Positions 1-5,951 of a stretch of 7,660 bases of DNA are shown here, piece by piece. The position numbers and the translations under genes were made by a program. The stretch is from Actinomycetes bacterium (GTDB taxonomy: Bacteria; Actinomycetota; Actinomycetes; Actinomycetales; Actinomycetaceae): NCBI GenBank assembly GCA_023420745.1, contig JAEZVQ010000162.1, positions 1 to 7,660 on the forward strand. Reading direction: 5' to 3'. A model generated the notes under the pieces. It was not told the origin of the DNA. It ran no database searches and was given only the letters and a program-made list of their open reading frames with translations. Numbering within the stretch: position 1 is the first letter of the stretch; each line of letters begins with the position of its first letter.

Positions 1-188
1 CCGACTTTCTTCCTTGATCAGTGGAGGTAATCCGACTGCGATCCTCGGCTGTGCGGCGCGCGAAGCGGCGTGATTGGCCGCGTGCGTGCCGTGGCACGGT
101 GAGGATACGCTGCACCCCCTATCAAACGTCGGGTGTGACGCAGGTCAAAGAAGAGTGGGGTAATCTGTCGTTTCCCCGCGGAGAACTG
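1..188. other. Non-coding region downstream of guaA
   Basis: No gene is supported here. Long open frames cross this stretch on the plus strand, but they run on as antisense shadows of guaA. A small inverted repeat lies at 85-98 (CGTGC, 4-base loop, GCACG), with no T-rich run on either side. A GGGG...CCCC pair with a long loop lies at about 158-178. Neither is convincing as a terminator for guaA, whose transcript runs leftward into this region. The window edge cuts off whatever lies beyond. Confidence 0.5.
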
Positions 189-1793
189 TCATTCCCACTC
201 GATTGTCGCCGGCGGTTTCGAGGTGATGTCGAGCACGACGCGGTTGACGTCTTCGACACTGTTGGTAATCCGCGTGGAAATCTTCGCGAGCACGTCGTAG
301 GGTACGCGCGACCAGTCGGCGGTCATCGCGTCTTCCGACGACACGGGGCGCAGCACAATCGGATGACCGTAGGTACGCCCGTCCCCCTGGACGCCGACGG
401 ATCTCACGTCGGCGAGGAGCACCACCGGGCACTGCCAGATGTCTCGGTCGAGCCCCGCTTTCGTCAGTTCTTCGCGGGCGATGAGGTCGGCGGCACGCAA
501 CGTGTCCAAACGTTCACGGGTCACCTCGCCGATAATGCGAATGCCCAGCCCTGGACCGGGGAAGGGCTGGCGCCACACGATCGACTCGGGCACGCCAAGC
601 TCGAGTCCAATGGCGCGAACCTCGTCTTTGAACAGTTCTCGCAACGGCTCGACGAGGTCGAAGCTGAGATCCTCGGGCAGACCACCGACATTGTGGTGGG
701 ATTTAATATTCGCCGCGCCTTCGCCGCCGCCGGATTCGACGACGTCGGGGTAGAGCGTGCCTTGGACGAGGAATCGAATCTGCTGCCCCCTGGCGCCGGC
801 CTCGGCAACGAGGGCACGCTGGGCGTCTTCAAAGGAGCGGATGAATTCGCGTCCGATGATCTTGCGTTTGGTTTCCGGGTCGCTCACGCCGGCGAGTGCG
901 GAGAGGAAGCGGTCGGATTCGTCGACAGTGACGATGCGGATGCCCATGGTGGCCGCGTAGTCGCGCTCCACCTGCTCGCGTTCACCGGCGCGCAGCAGCC
1001 CGTGGTCGACGAAAATACAGGTGAGTTGGTCGCCCACAGCACGGTGGACGAGCGCGGCAGCCACCGAGGAATCGACGCCGCCGGAGAGTGCACAGATCAC
1101 CTGGGCGTCGCCGACCTGTGCGCGGATTTTCGCCACCTGGTCGTCGATAATCGACTGCGGTGTCCACGTTGCTTCAATGCCGGCACCGTCGCGCAGGAAC
1201 CGCACCAGCTGATCTTGCCCGAGTTCACAGTGGTGCACCTCGGGATGCCACTGCACGCCGAAAAGTCGGCGTTCGCGATCTTCAAATGCCGCCACCGGGG
1301 TTTCCGCGGTGGAGGCGGTGACGGTGAAATGTGCCGGAGCTTCCTCCACCGCATCACCGTGGGACATCCACACCCGCTGGTGGGGGTGGTCGGCGGCGAG
1401 GATGGTCGATGCCTCGCCGGTCAGTGACGCCACCGTATGCCCGTATTCACGGGTGCCGGTGCGCCCCACACGACCACCGAGAGATTTCGCCATCAATTGG
1501 AATCCGTAGCAGATGCCGAGGATCGGAACGGATCCGTCAAAAATCGAGGGGTCGATCGTCGGCGCACCATCGGCGTAAACGGATGACGGGCCTCCGGAGA
1601 GAATGATGGCGGCGGGGTTCTTTGCCCGCATGTCCTCGGCACTCATCGTGTGCGGCACGATCTGGGAGTACACACCAGCTTCACGCACGCGACGGGCGAT
1701 GAGCTGCGCATACTGGGCGCCGAAATCGACGACGAGGACGGGGTGGTTTTGCGGCTGGGAGTTGGTCGTATCGACCGCGGGTGAGGAAGTCAC
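189..1793 (-). CDS. guaA: GMP synthase (glutamine-hydrolysing), GuaA
   Basis: Converts XMP to GMP in the cytoplasm using ATP and glutamine, the last step of de novo guanine nucleotide synthesis. The protein is full length: 534 residues from the GTG at 1793, against about 510-530 for the family. An N-terminal class I glutamine amidotransferase domain shows the oxyanion-region motif GGPSSVY, the nucleophile in GICYGFQ (Cys95) and the rest of the triad in GVQWHPEV (His183, Glu185). The ATP-pyrophosphatase domain follows with the PP-loop SGGVDSS (about 237-243) and VDHGLLR. The C-terminal dimerisation domain carries [13 protein letters not shown] and ends in the usual TIEWE. An alternative GTG at 1811 would add six residues. 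I prefer 1793 because a TACAGT hexamer ends six bases before it, as expected for a leaderless transcript, and neither start has a well-placed ribosome binding site. The identity is secure; the start is less so. Confidence 0.97.
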   Translation of the reverse strand: MTSSPAVDTTNSQPQNHPVLVVDFGAQYAQLIARRVREAGVYSQIVPHTMSAEDMRAKNPAAIILSGGPSSVYADGAPTIDPSIFDGSVPILGICYGFQLMAKSLGGRVGRTGTREYGHTVASLTGEASTILAADHPHQRVWMSHGDAVEEAPAHFTVTASTAETPVAAFEDRERRLFGVQWHPEVHHCELGQDQLVRFLRDGAGIEATWTPQSIIDDQVAKIRAQVGDAQVICALSGGVDSSVAAALVHRAVGDQLTCIFVDHGLLRAGEREQVERDYAATMGIRIVTVDESDRFLSALAGVSDPETKRKIIGREFIRSFEDAQRALVAEAGARGQQIRFLVQGTLYPDVVESGGGEGAANIKSHHNVGGLPEDLSFDLVEPLRELFKDEVRAIGLELGVPESIVWRQPFPGPGLGIRIIGEVTRERLDTLRAADLIAREELTKAGLDRDIWQCPVVLLADVRSVGVQGDGRTYGHPIVLRPVSSEDAMTADWSRVPYDVLAKISTRITNSVEDVNRVVLDITSKPPATIEWE

Positions 1794-1799
1794 GCCCTC

Positions 1800-1805
1800 A
1801 CTGTA
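1800..1805 (-). promoter_or_regulatory. Candidate -10 hexamer of guaA (leaderless start)
   Basis: On the minus strand this reads TACAGT, which fits the actinobacterial TANNNT -10 pattern. It is followed by six bases (GAGGGC) and then the GTG at 1793. That spacing would place transcription initiation at or next to the start codon, giving a leaderless mRNA. No good -35 element is visible 16-19 bases upstream. The call rests on spacing and hexamer match alone. Confidence 0.4.
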
Positions 1806-1823
1806 GCGCACACGCCGGTGGTA

Positions 1824-1849
1824 TTGACTGGCTCTCCACTGAATAAGAT
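1824..1849 (+). promoter_or_regulatory. Candidate promoter for the 1908-3188 gene
   Basis: TTGACT (1824-1829) and TAAGAT (1844-1849) resemble -35 and -10 hexamers in the right direction, in the 114-base divergent gap between guaA and the unknown gene. The spacer is only 14 bases, which is short for a housekeeping sigma factor, so one element may be misassigned. Initiation would fall near 1856, about 50 bases before the ATG. The candidate glk promoter has the same spacing. Confidence 0.4.
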
Positions 1850-1890
1850 CCGCGGGCGCGCACTACCATACTGAACCAGGAGGGAGGCAC

Positions 1891-1899
1891 GGGAGGAGG
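1891..1899 (+). promoter_or_regulatory. Ribosome binding site deciding the start at 1908
   Basis: A purine run GGGAGGAGG ends eight bases before the ATG at 1908, with another AGGAGGGAGG just upstream at 1879-1887. This is a strong Shine-Dalgarno match and fixes the start of the unknown 426-residue protein. It contrasts with divergent guaA, which has none. Confidence 0.75.
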
Positions 1900-1907
1900 C
1901 TGAGTCG

Positions 1908-3188
1908 ATGGAGACACCGGCAGATCGCGTGGAAACCGCGGATACCCTCACCGACGGGGTGATCGACCGGTGGGGACAGCGCAAACTTCGACCCCTCGAC
2001 TGCGACGAACGCGCGGCGATTGCGGCGATTAACCGTCCTTTCCTCGACGCGGCACGCCGGGTATGTGACGTCGCGCAGTATCCCGACACCGCGTGGATCA
2101 TCCACCTGCTGTGCTCGCCGAAGGATCTCGCCAAACGCCACGCGCCGCAGCTTCCCGATTTCGAGGTCGCCTCGCAAGCCATTGCACGCATTGAAAGCAC
2201 CGATACCGACCGCAACGCTGACGCAGCGCGCCCCCATCTCGATCAGGCAATGCGTGAGGGTCTGGTCGCCATGTGGGCAGCGCACGAGGCACGCCAACAC
2301 GACCCTCGGTGGCAGGGGATGCGAGAAACAAAACTGGTCACCGCTGCCGAGGTTCGCACCTGGTACAACGATCTCACTGCCGGGGTGCGTAATCTTCGTA
2401 TCCTGCCCCACCTGCCCATTCCCGTCGCGTTCGCCCAGGCGGCGGCGTCGGTGGCGACCTGGGATGAGTGGCTGCGCGCTCGCGGAGAAATTGGCGAGAG
2501 TTTTTCCCTGCTTGAGGAACTGGTACGGCTGCGCAACTGGCCGGGCGATCAGTGGAACAGCGGTGACGATTTTGCCTCAGCGCAGCAGCGCTTCCACCGT
2601 CGCCTCGCCAAAGCGCGCCGACGCGGGCGCGACGAGGTGTGCGATCGGATCCTCAATCGCGCCCTATACCTGCGCGAGGGTCTTCTCACCGACCCGATCA
2701 ACCCGGTCGAGTGGTTCCTCGCTGCGGCCGCGCACACGGCTCGCCACGTCGAGGTGTGTCTGCCATGGTCGCGCGCCCATGACCGCCTCGCTCCCCCACC
2801 ACTGGATTCGGATGCGCGTAACCACCCGGTTGCCGCAGCAACCTCCCCCGTCGATGTCGATCCCCGGGCACTGCGCTGGGTGTCGGGTCCAAATCAGATG
2901 ATCGACGTCGACGAGGATGCGGTGGCGGCGCTGCCACCGGGGTGCCGGGTGTATCGTCTCGTTGTCTCCCACACGCACCCGATGGGGCCGGATTGGATGG
3001 TGTACTGGGTGGAGTCGGATTCCGGTGATGCCACGCCCTACCTCGATTTGGTCGAGACGGCAAAGCTCCACCCACCGGTGCTGTTCATTTCTGACGGTCA
3101 GCCGCGCGACCTCGCCGCATGCGTCGAGCCGTACCTCGATCGAGCCTTTACCATCCCGACGCATCCACTGGCTGCATTCGCCCGGTGA
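1908..3188 (+). CDS. Uncharacterised soluble protein, 426 aa
   Basis: I do not recognise this family. The product is predicted to be cytoplasmic: no signal peptide and no membrane-length hydrophobic stretch is visible. The first three quarters look mostly helical and rich in Trp, Arg and acidic residues (for example WDEWLRARGEIGE near 185, a basic stretch FHRRLAKARRRGRDE near 228, and NPVEWFLAAAAHTARHVEVC near 265). After a Pro/Asp-rich linker at about 300-325, the C-terminal hundred residues look like a separate alpha/beta domain (VYRLVVSHTHPMGPDWMVYWVE, then PVLFISDG). Codon use has the high-G+C third positions of the flanking housekeeping genes, so it looks native. It has its own strong ribosome binding site and probably its own promoter, and it is followed by a 167-base gap, so it may be monocistronic. 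It could be a lineage-specific actinobacterial protein. The gene call is firm; the function is unknown. Confidence 0.85.
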   Translation: METPADRVETADTLTDGVIDRWGQRKLRPLDCDERAAIAAINRPFLDAARRVCDVAQYPDTAWIIHLLCSPKDLAKRHAPQLPDFEVASQAIARIESTDTDRNADAARPHLDQAMREGLVAMWAAHEARQHDPRWQGMRETKLVTAAEVRTWYNDLTAGVRNLRILPHLPIPVAFAQAAASVATWDEWLRARGEIGESFSLLEELVRLRNWPGDQWNSGDDFASAQQRFHRRLAKARRRGRDEVCDRILNRALYLREGLLTDPINPVEWFLAAAAHTARHVEVCLPWSRAHDRLAPPPLDSDARNHPVAAATSPVDVDPRALRWVSGPNQMIDVDEDAVAALPPGCRVYRLVVSHTHPMGPDWMVYWVESDSGDATPYLDLVETAKLHPPVLFISDGQPRDLAACVEPYLDRAFTIPTHPLAAFAR

Positions 3189-3233
3189 ACAGTTCGCGCC
3201 GAGACATTGACAAATTGGGACGGAAATCGGGTG

Positions 3234-3259
3234 TTGACACCGCTCCCACCTCGTACCAT
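3234..3259 (+). promoter_or_regulatory. Candidate promoter of the glucokinase gene
   Basis: A perfect TTGACA (3234-3239) is followed after 14 bases by TACCAT (3254-3259), a plausible actinobacterial -10. Initiation near 3266 would leave a leader of about 90 bases before the ATG at 3356. A second perfect TTGACA lies at 3207-3212 with no matching -10 at normal distance. The -35 sits inside GTGTTGACAC, whose ends are self-complementary, so a regulator site is possible but unproven. The leader also holds a small hairpin at 3284-3297 (CGTCA, 4-base loop, TGACG). Confidence 0.45.
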
Positions 3260-3343
3260 GGTCAGCGGCGACCTCGCGCGTCGCGTCAGTGGTGACGTAA
3301 CGACACCCACGGTCACGAAGACAAGGACTGTCACACACAAAAT

Positions 3344-3349
3344 AAGGAG
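3344..3349 (+). promoter_or_regulatory. Ribosome binding site of glk
   Basis: AAGGAG lies six bases before the ATG at 3356, with a second AGGAG directly against the start codon. The first is ideally spaced and fixes the start of the glucokinase. Confidence 0.8.
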
Positions 3350-3355
3350 AAGGAG

Positions 3356-4297
3356 ATGTCCTACACGATCGGCGTCGACGTTGGCGGCACGAAAATCGCT
3401 GCCGGTGTGGTGGATGAATCGGGGACGGTGATCCGCGAAGCACGCTGTTCGACACCGGCGAAAACAGCGGATGCGGTGGCCGCTGCGATTGCTTCCCTCG
3501 TTGCCGATCTTCGCGGCGATGACGAGATCGTCGGCATCGGCATTGGGGCGGCGGGCTTTTGTGACGCGGCACGCGCGAACGTCGTCTACGCGCCGAATCT
3601 CGCGTGGCGAAATGAGCCGTTGAAGGCCCGGATTGAAGAGGCAACCGGTCTGAGCGTCGTCGTCGAAAACGACGCGAATGCGGCGGCGTGGGGCGAGTTC
3701 CGCTTCGGTGCGGCACGTGACGTGTCCTCGGCAATCGTGGTGACGCTGGGCACCGGGATCGGCGGCGGCATCATTATTGACAACCACCTGGTGCGCGGTT
3801 TTCAAGGATTTGCCGGGGAAATCGGGCACATGGAAATCAAAGCCGGTGGTCGCCGCTGCGGTTGCGGTTTGCGCGGCTGTTGGGAGCGTTACGGTTCGGG
3901 TACGGCACTTGTCCACGAGGCGCGTGAGGTCGCCACGGTGGCTCCCGCCACGGCTGAGCGCCTACTCGAGATGGCCGGTGGTGACCCGCACGCGATCACC
4001 GGGCATATGGTGACCGCGGCAGCGCAGGAGGGTGATCCCGTCGCACTCGACATTATCGACACCATTGCCGAGTGGGTGGGCAAGGGACTGGCGAACCTCG
4101 TGGCGTTGCTCGACCCGGAAATGATCGTTCTCGCCGGCGGTGTTGCCGGTGCGGGTGAGCTGTTGCGCGCCCCTGTCCAACGCGCGTTCGAAAAGAACCT
4201 CACCGCCCGCCTCTACCGCGAGCCGTGTGCGATCACTCTGGCTGAGCTGGGTGTGCCGGCGGGGCTGATCGGCGCCGCTGATCTGGCGCGAGTCTAG
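3356..4297 (+). CDS. glk: ROK-family glucokinase
   Basis: Phosphorylates glucose to glucose 6-phosphate with ATP in the cytoplasm. In related actinobacteria (the Streptomyces GlkA type) such an enzyme also takes part in carbon catabolite control. The 313-residue length suits the family. The phosphate-binding motif DVGGTK is at 8-13 and the sugar-binding, catalytic-base motif ENDAN at 104-108 (Asp106). GTGIGGG at 132-138 and GEIGH at 154-158 form the ROK signature with the zinc site His158, Cys168, Cys170 and Cys175 in CGCGLRGCWE. A late AGGV motif and the C-terminal GLIGAADLA also match GlkA. There is no N-terminal helix-turn-helix, so this is a kinase and not a ROK repressor. It has its own promoter and ribosome binding site and is convergent with the next gene. 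Substrate specificity within ROK kinases (glucose, mannose, N-acetyl sugars) is inferred from overall resemblance to GlkA. Confidence 0.93.
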   Translation: MSYTIGVDVGGTKIAAGVVDESGTVIREARCSTPAKTADAVAAAIASLVADLRGDDEIVGIGIGAAGFCDAARANVVYAPNLAWRNEPLKARIEEATGLSVVVENDANAAAWGEFRFGAARDVSSAIVVTLGTGIGGGIIIDNHLVRGFQGFAGEIGHMEIKAGGRRCGCGLRGCWERYGSGTALVHEAREVATVAPATAERLLEMAGGDPHAITGHMVTAAAQEGDPVALDIIDTIAEWVGKGLANLVALLDPEMIVLAGGVAGAGELLRAPVQRAFEKNLTARLYREPCAITLAELGVPAGLIGAADLARV

Positions 4298-4308
4298 TCG
4301 CCGTCGCC

Positions 4309-4328
4309 GCCCACCAGCATGGTCGGGC
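4309..4328. terminator. Candidate bidirectional terminator hairpin
   Basis: The 31-base gap between two convergent genes ends in a compact hairpin. GCCCACC (4309-4315) pairs with GGT-C-GGGC (4321-4328) around a 5-base loop, giving seven pairs with one bulged C. It has no U-run on either strand, which is common for actinobacterial terminators but leaves the call uncertain. It would serve glk rightward and the three-gene operon leftward. Confidence 0.35.
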
Positions 4329-4883
4329 TCAGGTGGCGCACAGCAGCAGTGCGGCGCGAACGGCTGCGGCAAGCGCGCGAGCGTCGAGGTATTCGGTGAT
4401 CGCGATTTCGTGAACGCCGCACTCGCTTTGCCACCTCACTTCGTCCTCGCCGACCTCGCGCACCCGCTGCGTCACGCTGGTTTCAGCGTCGAGGGCGGCG
4501 AGTTGGCGTCGAGCCGCGTGGACGTTGAGGTTCGTGTGCTCCGCTAGCATGACGAATTTTTCCCAGTCGCCGAGCCCGATCGGTGCCGGTTCGTTTCCTT
4601 CGAGGCGGAACAACACGCGCTCGGGGATACCGGCCTCGTGAACGAAGATTTCCACGGTGGGCACGAGTGTTCCCGACTGCGGTGCCGGCGGCTCCCATCG
4701 CACGTTGAAGGTCACAGCGCCGACGCAACACCGCTCGGAGTGAACTTCACGGTCGACAACCTCGTCATACCAGTAGCGAATACGCGAGTTCGACAGCGAC
4801 TCGATGATGAACGCGCGTTGTCCCGGCTGGTTGAGGGCGGTGGTTCGGATCGTCCAGCGGGGATGTTCACGCCTCATGAACAT
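4329..4883 (-). CDS. Uncharacterised protein, 184 aa, third gene of the operon
   Basis: Family not recognised. It is a soluble protein with no signal peptide or membrane segment. The N-terminal half is rich in beta-type sequence (AFIIESLSNSRIRYWYDEVV, then AVTFNVRW and VEIFVHEAG). The second half is helical (GDWEKFVMLAEHTNLNVHAARRQLAAL) and closes with an alanine-rich helix ending in LLLCAT. Two adjacent cysteines (RCCVG) lie near residue 52. The start at 4883 is well supported: AAGGAGG lies six bases upstream, and the reading frame overlaps the end of the preceding gene by 17 bases, implying translational coupling. G+C is high (67% in the sixty bases from 4561), like the host genes. It is the last gene of a three-gene unit whose first product is exported, so it may be a cytoplasmic partner of that protein, but this is inference. 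Confidence 0.8.
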   Translation of the reverse strand: MFMRREHPRWTIRTTALNQPGQRAFIIESLSNSRIRYWYDEVVDREVHSERCCVGAVTFNVRWEPPAPQSGTLVPTVEIFVHEAGIPERVLFRLEGNEPAPIGLGDWEKFVMLAEHTNLNVHAARRQLAALDAETSVTQRVREVGEDEVRWQSECGVHEIAITEYLDARALAAAVRAALLLCAT

Positions 4884-5343
4884 GACCGACCTCCTTCACA
4901 CAGGAACGCGCGTGGGTGAACAGCGCGTCGATCAGCGTCGCGGCGAGCCGATACTGGTCGGCGTACGCGGCGATCAGCGGGTCGGTGAAATCCGGGGTGA
5001 CGAGGACGAGGCTTTGCCAGTCGTCTCGTTCGAGATCGAAGGGCACGTCGATCAAACAGGTGCTGTCCGATGACGACGAGGTTTCCATTCCGGCAGACAA
5101 CCGCCAGTGCGGTTCCTGTCCTGTGAAGGCGTGCTGGTAGAGACCGCACTGCAGTGATGAGTAGTGTCCGCTGGTCATCCACTCTTCACCCCAACCGGGG
5201 TCGTAGATCCACCGGAGTTGAGAACCGCAGGAATGAAGGGTGAGGGTAACGGCTGATCGAATGGGGCTACGGATGTCTCTCGACCGTCCCCCGAAATACG
5301 TGACCTCTCGTGGTGTCAGCGAATACGGGTAGATCTCGATCAT
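4867..5343 (-). CDS. Uncharacterised protein, 158 aa, second gene of the operon
   Basis: Family not recognised. No signal peptide or membrane helix is visible. The first half is aromatic and beta-like (EIYPYSLTPREVTYFGG, then LRWIYDPGWGEEW), with five tryptophans in total. A serine-rich turn (ETSSSSDST) follows at about 86-94, and then a DDWQSLVLVTPDF segment leads to a C-terminal helix (LAATLIDALFTHARSC). Its ATG overlaps the stop codon of the preceding gene as ATGA, and the only upstream ribosome binding site is a weak GGTGAG, so translation is probably coupled to the first gene. Its end overlaps the next gene by 17 bases. G+C falls toward its 5' end (about 56% over 5221-5340, against 72% for the sixty bases from 4921). 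The pattern around DDW resembles one in the next gene's product, so the two might be distant relatives. Confidence 0.8.
   Translation of the reverse strand: MIEIYPYSLTPREVTYFGGRSRDIRSPIRSAVTLTLHSCGSQLRWIYDPGWGEEWMTSGHYSSLQCGLYQHAFTGQEPHWRLSAGMETSSSSDSTCLIDVPFDLERDDWQSLVLVTPDFTDPLIAAYADQYRLAATLIDALFTHARSCVKEVGHVHEA
4890..4896 (-). promoter_or_regulatory. Ribosome binding site inside the upstream gene
   Basis: On the minus strand this reads AAGGAGG, six bases before the ATG at 4883, and it lies within the coding sequence of the 158-residue gene. It decides the start of the 184-residue gene and shows that the 17-base overlap is real. Confidence 0.8.
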
Positions 5344-5825
5344 TCGCTCACCAATCTAAAATGAGGCGTCATTCCATCTTTTTTGGTAACGATTTGACCA
5401 TCTTTTCTTAGACTCAACCGCCTGTCGCCATTCGGCTCTTTCAGCTTCCAATAGCTACCAAGGTGTCCAGCGTGATCACGTTCAATAAACCATGCGTGCC
5501 CGCCGGGTTCATATGTACGTTTCCCCTTCTTGATTGTGAATCGCTTGAGGTTGATGTGCGTCGTCGACCCCTTGACATAATAACGAATAGGGACGAACAA
5601 CCGAGTAGGTGCGCATTGAATCGTCTCGGCACTCCGTGAAGCAAACGGGACAATCTGTCCCATCTCCTCGGCATTATTCCAAGGATGACACGGAATGGTT
5701 GATGACTGAACGGTAATTCCTTGGTCTCTCGGGTCGATATCCTCAGCATGAGCATGACGCACTTGGAGCAGCGAGAGCGCGAGGAAACTTGCGGTCAGGG
5801 CGGCAAATACGCGACTATGCTTCAT
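5340..5825 (-). CDS. Small exported protein of unknown function, first gene of the operon
   Basis: Family not recognised. From the ATG at 5825 the product is 161 residues. It opens with a Sec-type signal peptide: MKHSR, a hydrophobic core FAALTASFLALSLL, and a probable cleavage after AHA (residue 27), giving a mature protein of about 134 residues. The mature part has just two cysteines (46 and 71), which could form a disulfide. It also has a basic stretch (LKRFTIKKGKRTYEPGG, about 93-109) and an aromatic segment AWFIERDHAGHLGSYWKL. The frame stays open up to 5936, but GGGAG five bases before 5825 and the signal peptide place the start there. G+C is only about 50% over 5341-5820 (242 of 480 by hand), well below its neighbours, which suggests foreign origin. 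Its stop overlaps the next start as ATGA. A secreted effector, an envelope protein or an inhibitor are all possible. Confidence 0.8.
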   Translation of the reverse strand: MKHSRVFAALTASFLALSLLQVRHAHAEDIDPRDQGITVQSSTIPCHPWNNAEEMGQIVPFASRSAETIQCAPTRLFVPIRYYVKGSTTHINLKRFTIKKGKRTYEPGGHAWFIERDHAGHLGSYWKLKEPNGDRRLSLRKDGQIVTKKDGMTPHFRLVSE

Positions 5826-5847
5826 TATGTCTCCCATGATCGAATAT

Positions 5848-5861
5848 CTCAGGATTCTGAG
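5848..5861. repeat. Short inverted repeat just upstream of the exported-protein gene
   Basis: CTCAG and CTGAG are separated by GATT, 23 bases upstream of the ATG at 5825, and overlap a GAGCTC palindrome on the right. It may fall in the 5' leader or near the promoter. Five-base arms can occur by chance, so this is a weak call. Confidence 0.3.
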
Positions 5862-5903
5862 CTCATGGGGAAGAATTGCAGAACCGACAACGCCAACACG
5901 CGG

Positions 5904-5922
5904 ATGTCCATATTTTGGACAT
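5904..5922. repeat. Perfect 7-bp inverted repeat, candidate operator
   Basis: ATGTCCA (5904-5910) and TGGACAT (5916-5922) are perfect reverse complements around the 5-base spacer TATTT. It lies in the 126-base gap between the exporter's stop and the exported-protein gene. On the minus strand a TTGCAC lies just upstream (about 5930-5935), with TATGGA 18 bases further on inside the right-hand part of the repeat, a weak promoter that this site would overlap. No T-run follows on the minus strand, so an operator fits better than an intrinsic terminator, though a terminator for the exporter is not excluded. Confidence 0.45.
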
Positions 5923-5951
5923 TTGACTGTGTGCAACCAATGAGCCTCACG

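Noticed and set aside
85..98. Hairpin as a guaA terminator
   Set aside because: It is a five-pair stem with no T-run, about 90 bases after the stop codon; such stems occur by chance in G+C-rich sequence.
21..1427. Long open frame on the plus strand (468 codons)
   Set aside because: It is antisense to guaA, which is certain from its motifs. Long antisense frames are expected in high-G+C coding DNA, and the translation resembles no protein I know.
3207..3212. First TTGACA upstream of glk as a -35 element
   Set aside because: No TANNNT-like hexamer lies 14-19 bases downstream. The second TTGACA at 3234 pairs better with TACCAT.
2664..3734. Long open frame on the minus strand (356 codons)
   Set aside because: It is antisense to the 426-residue gene and glk and crosses the glk promoter. 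The product is very rich in Arg, His and Pro, typical of a shadow frame.
5826..5936. N-terminal extension of the exported protein by 37 residues
   Set aside because: It would bury the signal peptide inside the protein and run through the inverted repeat. GGGAG is correctly placed for the ATG at 5825.
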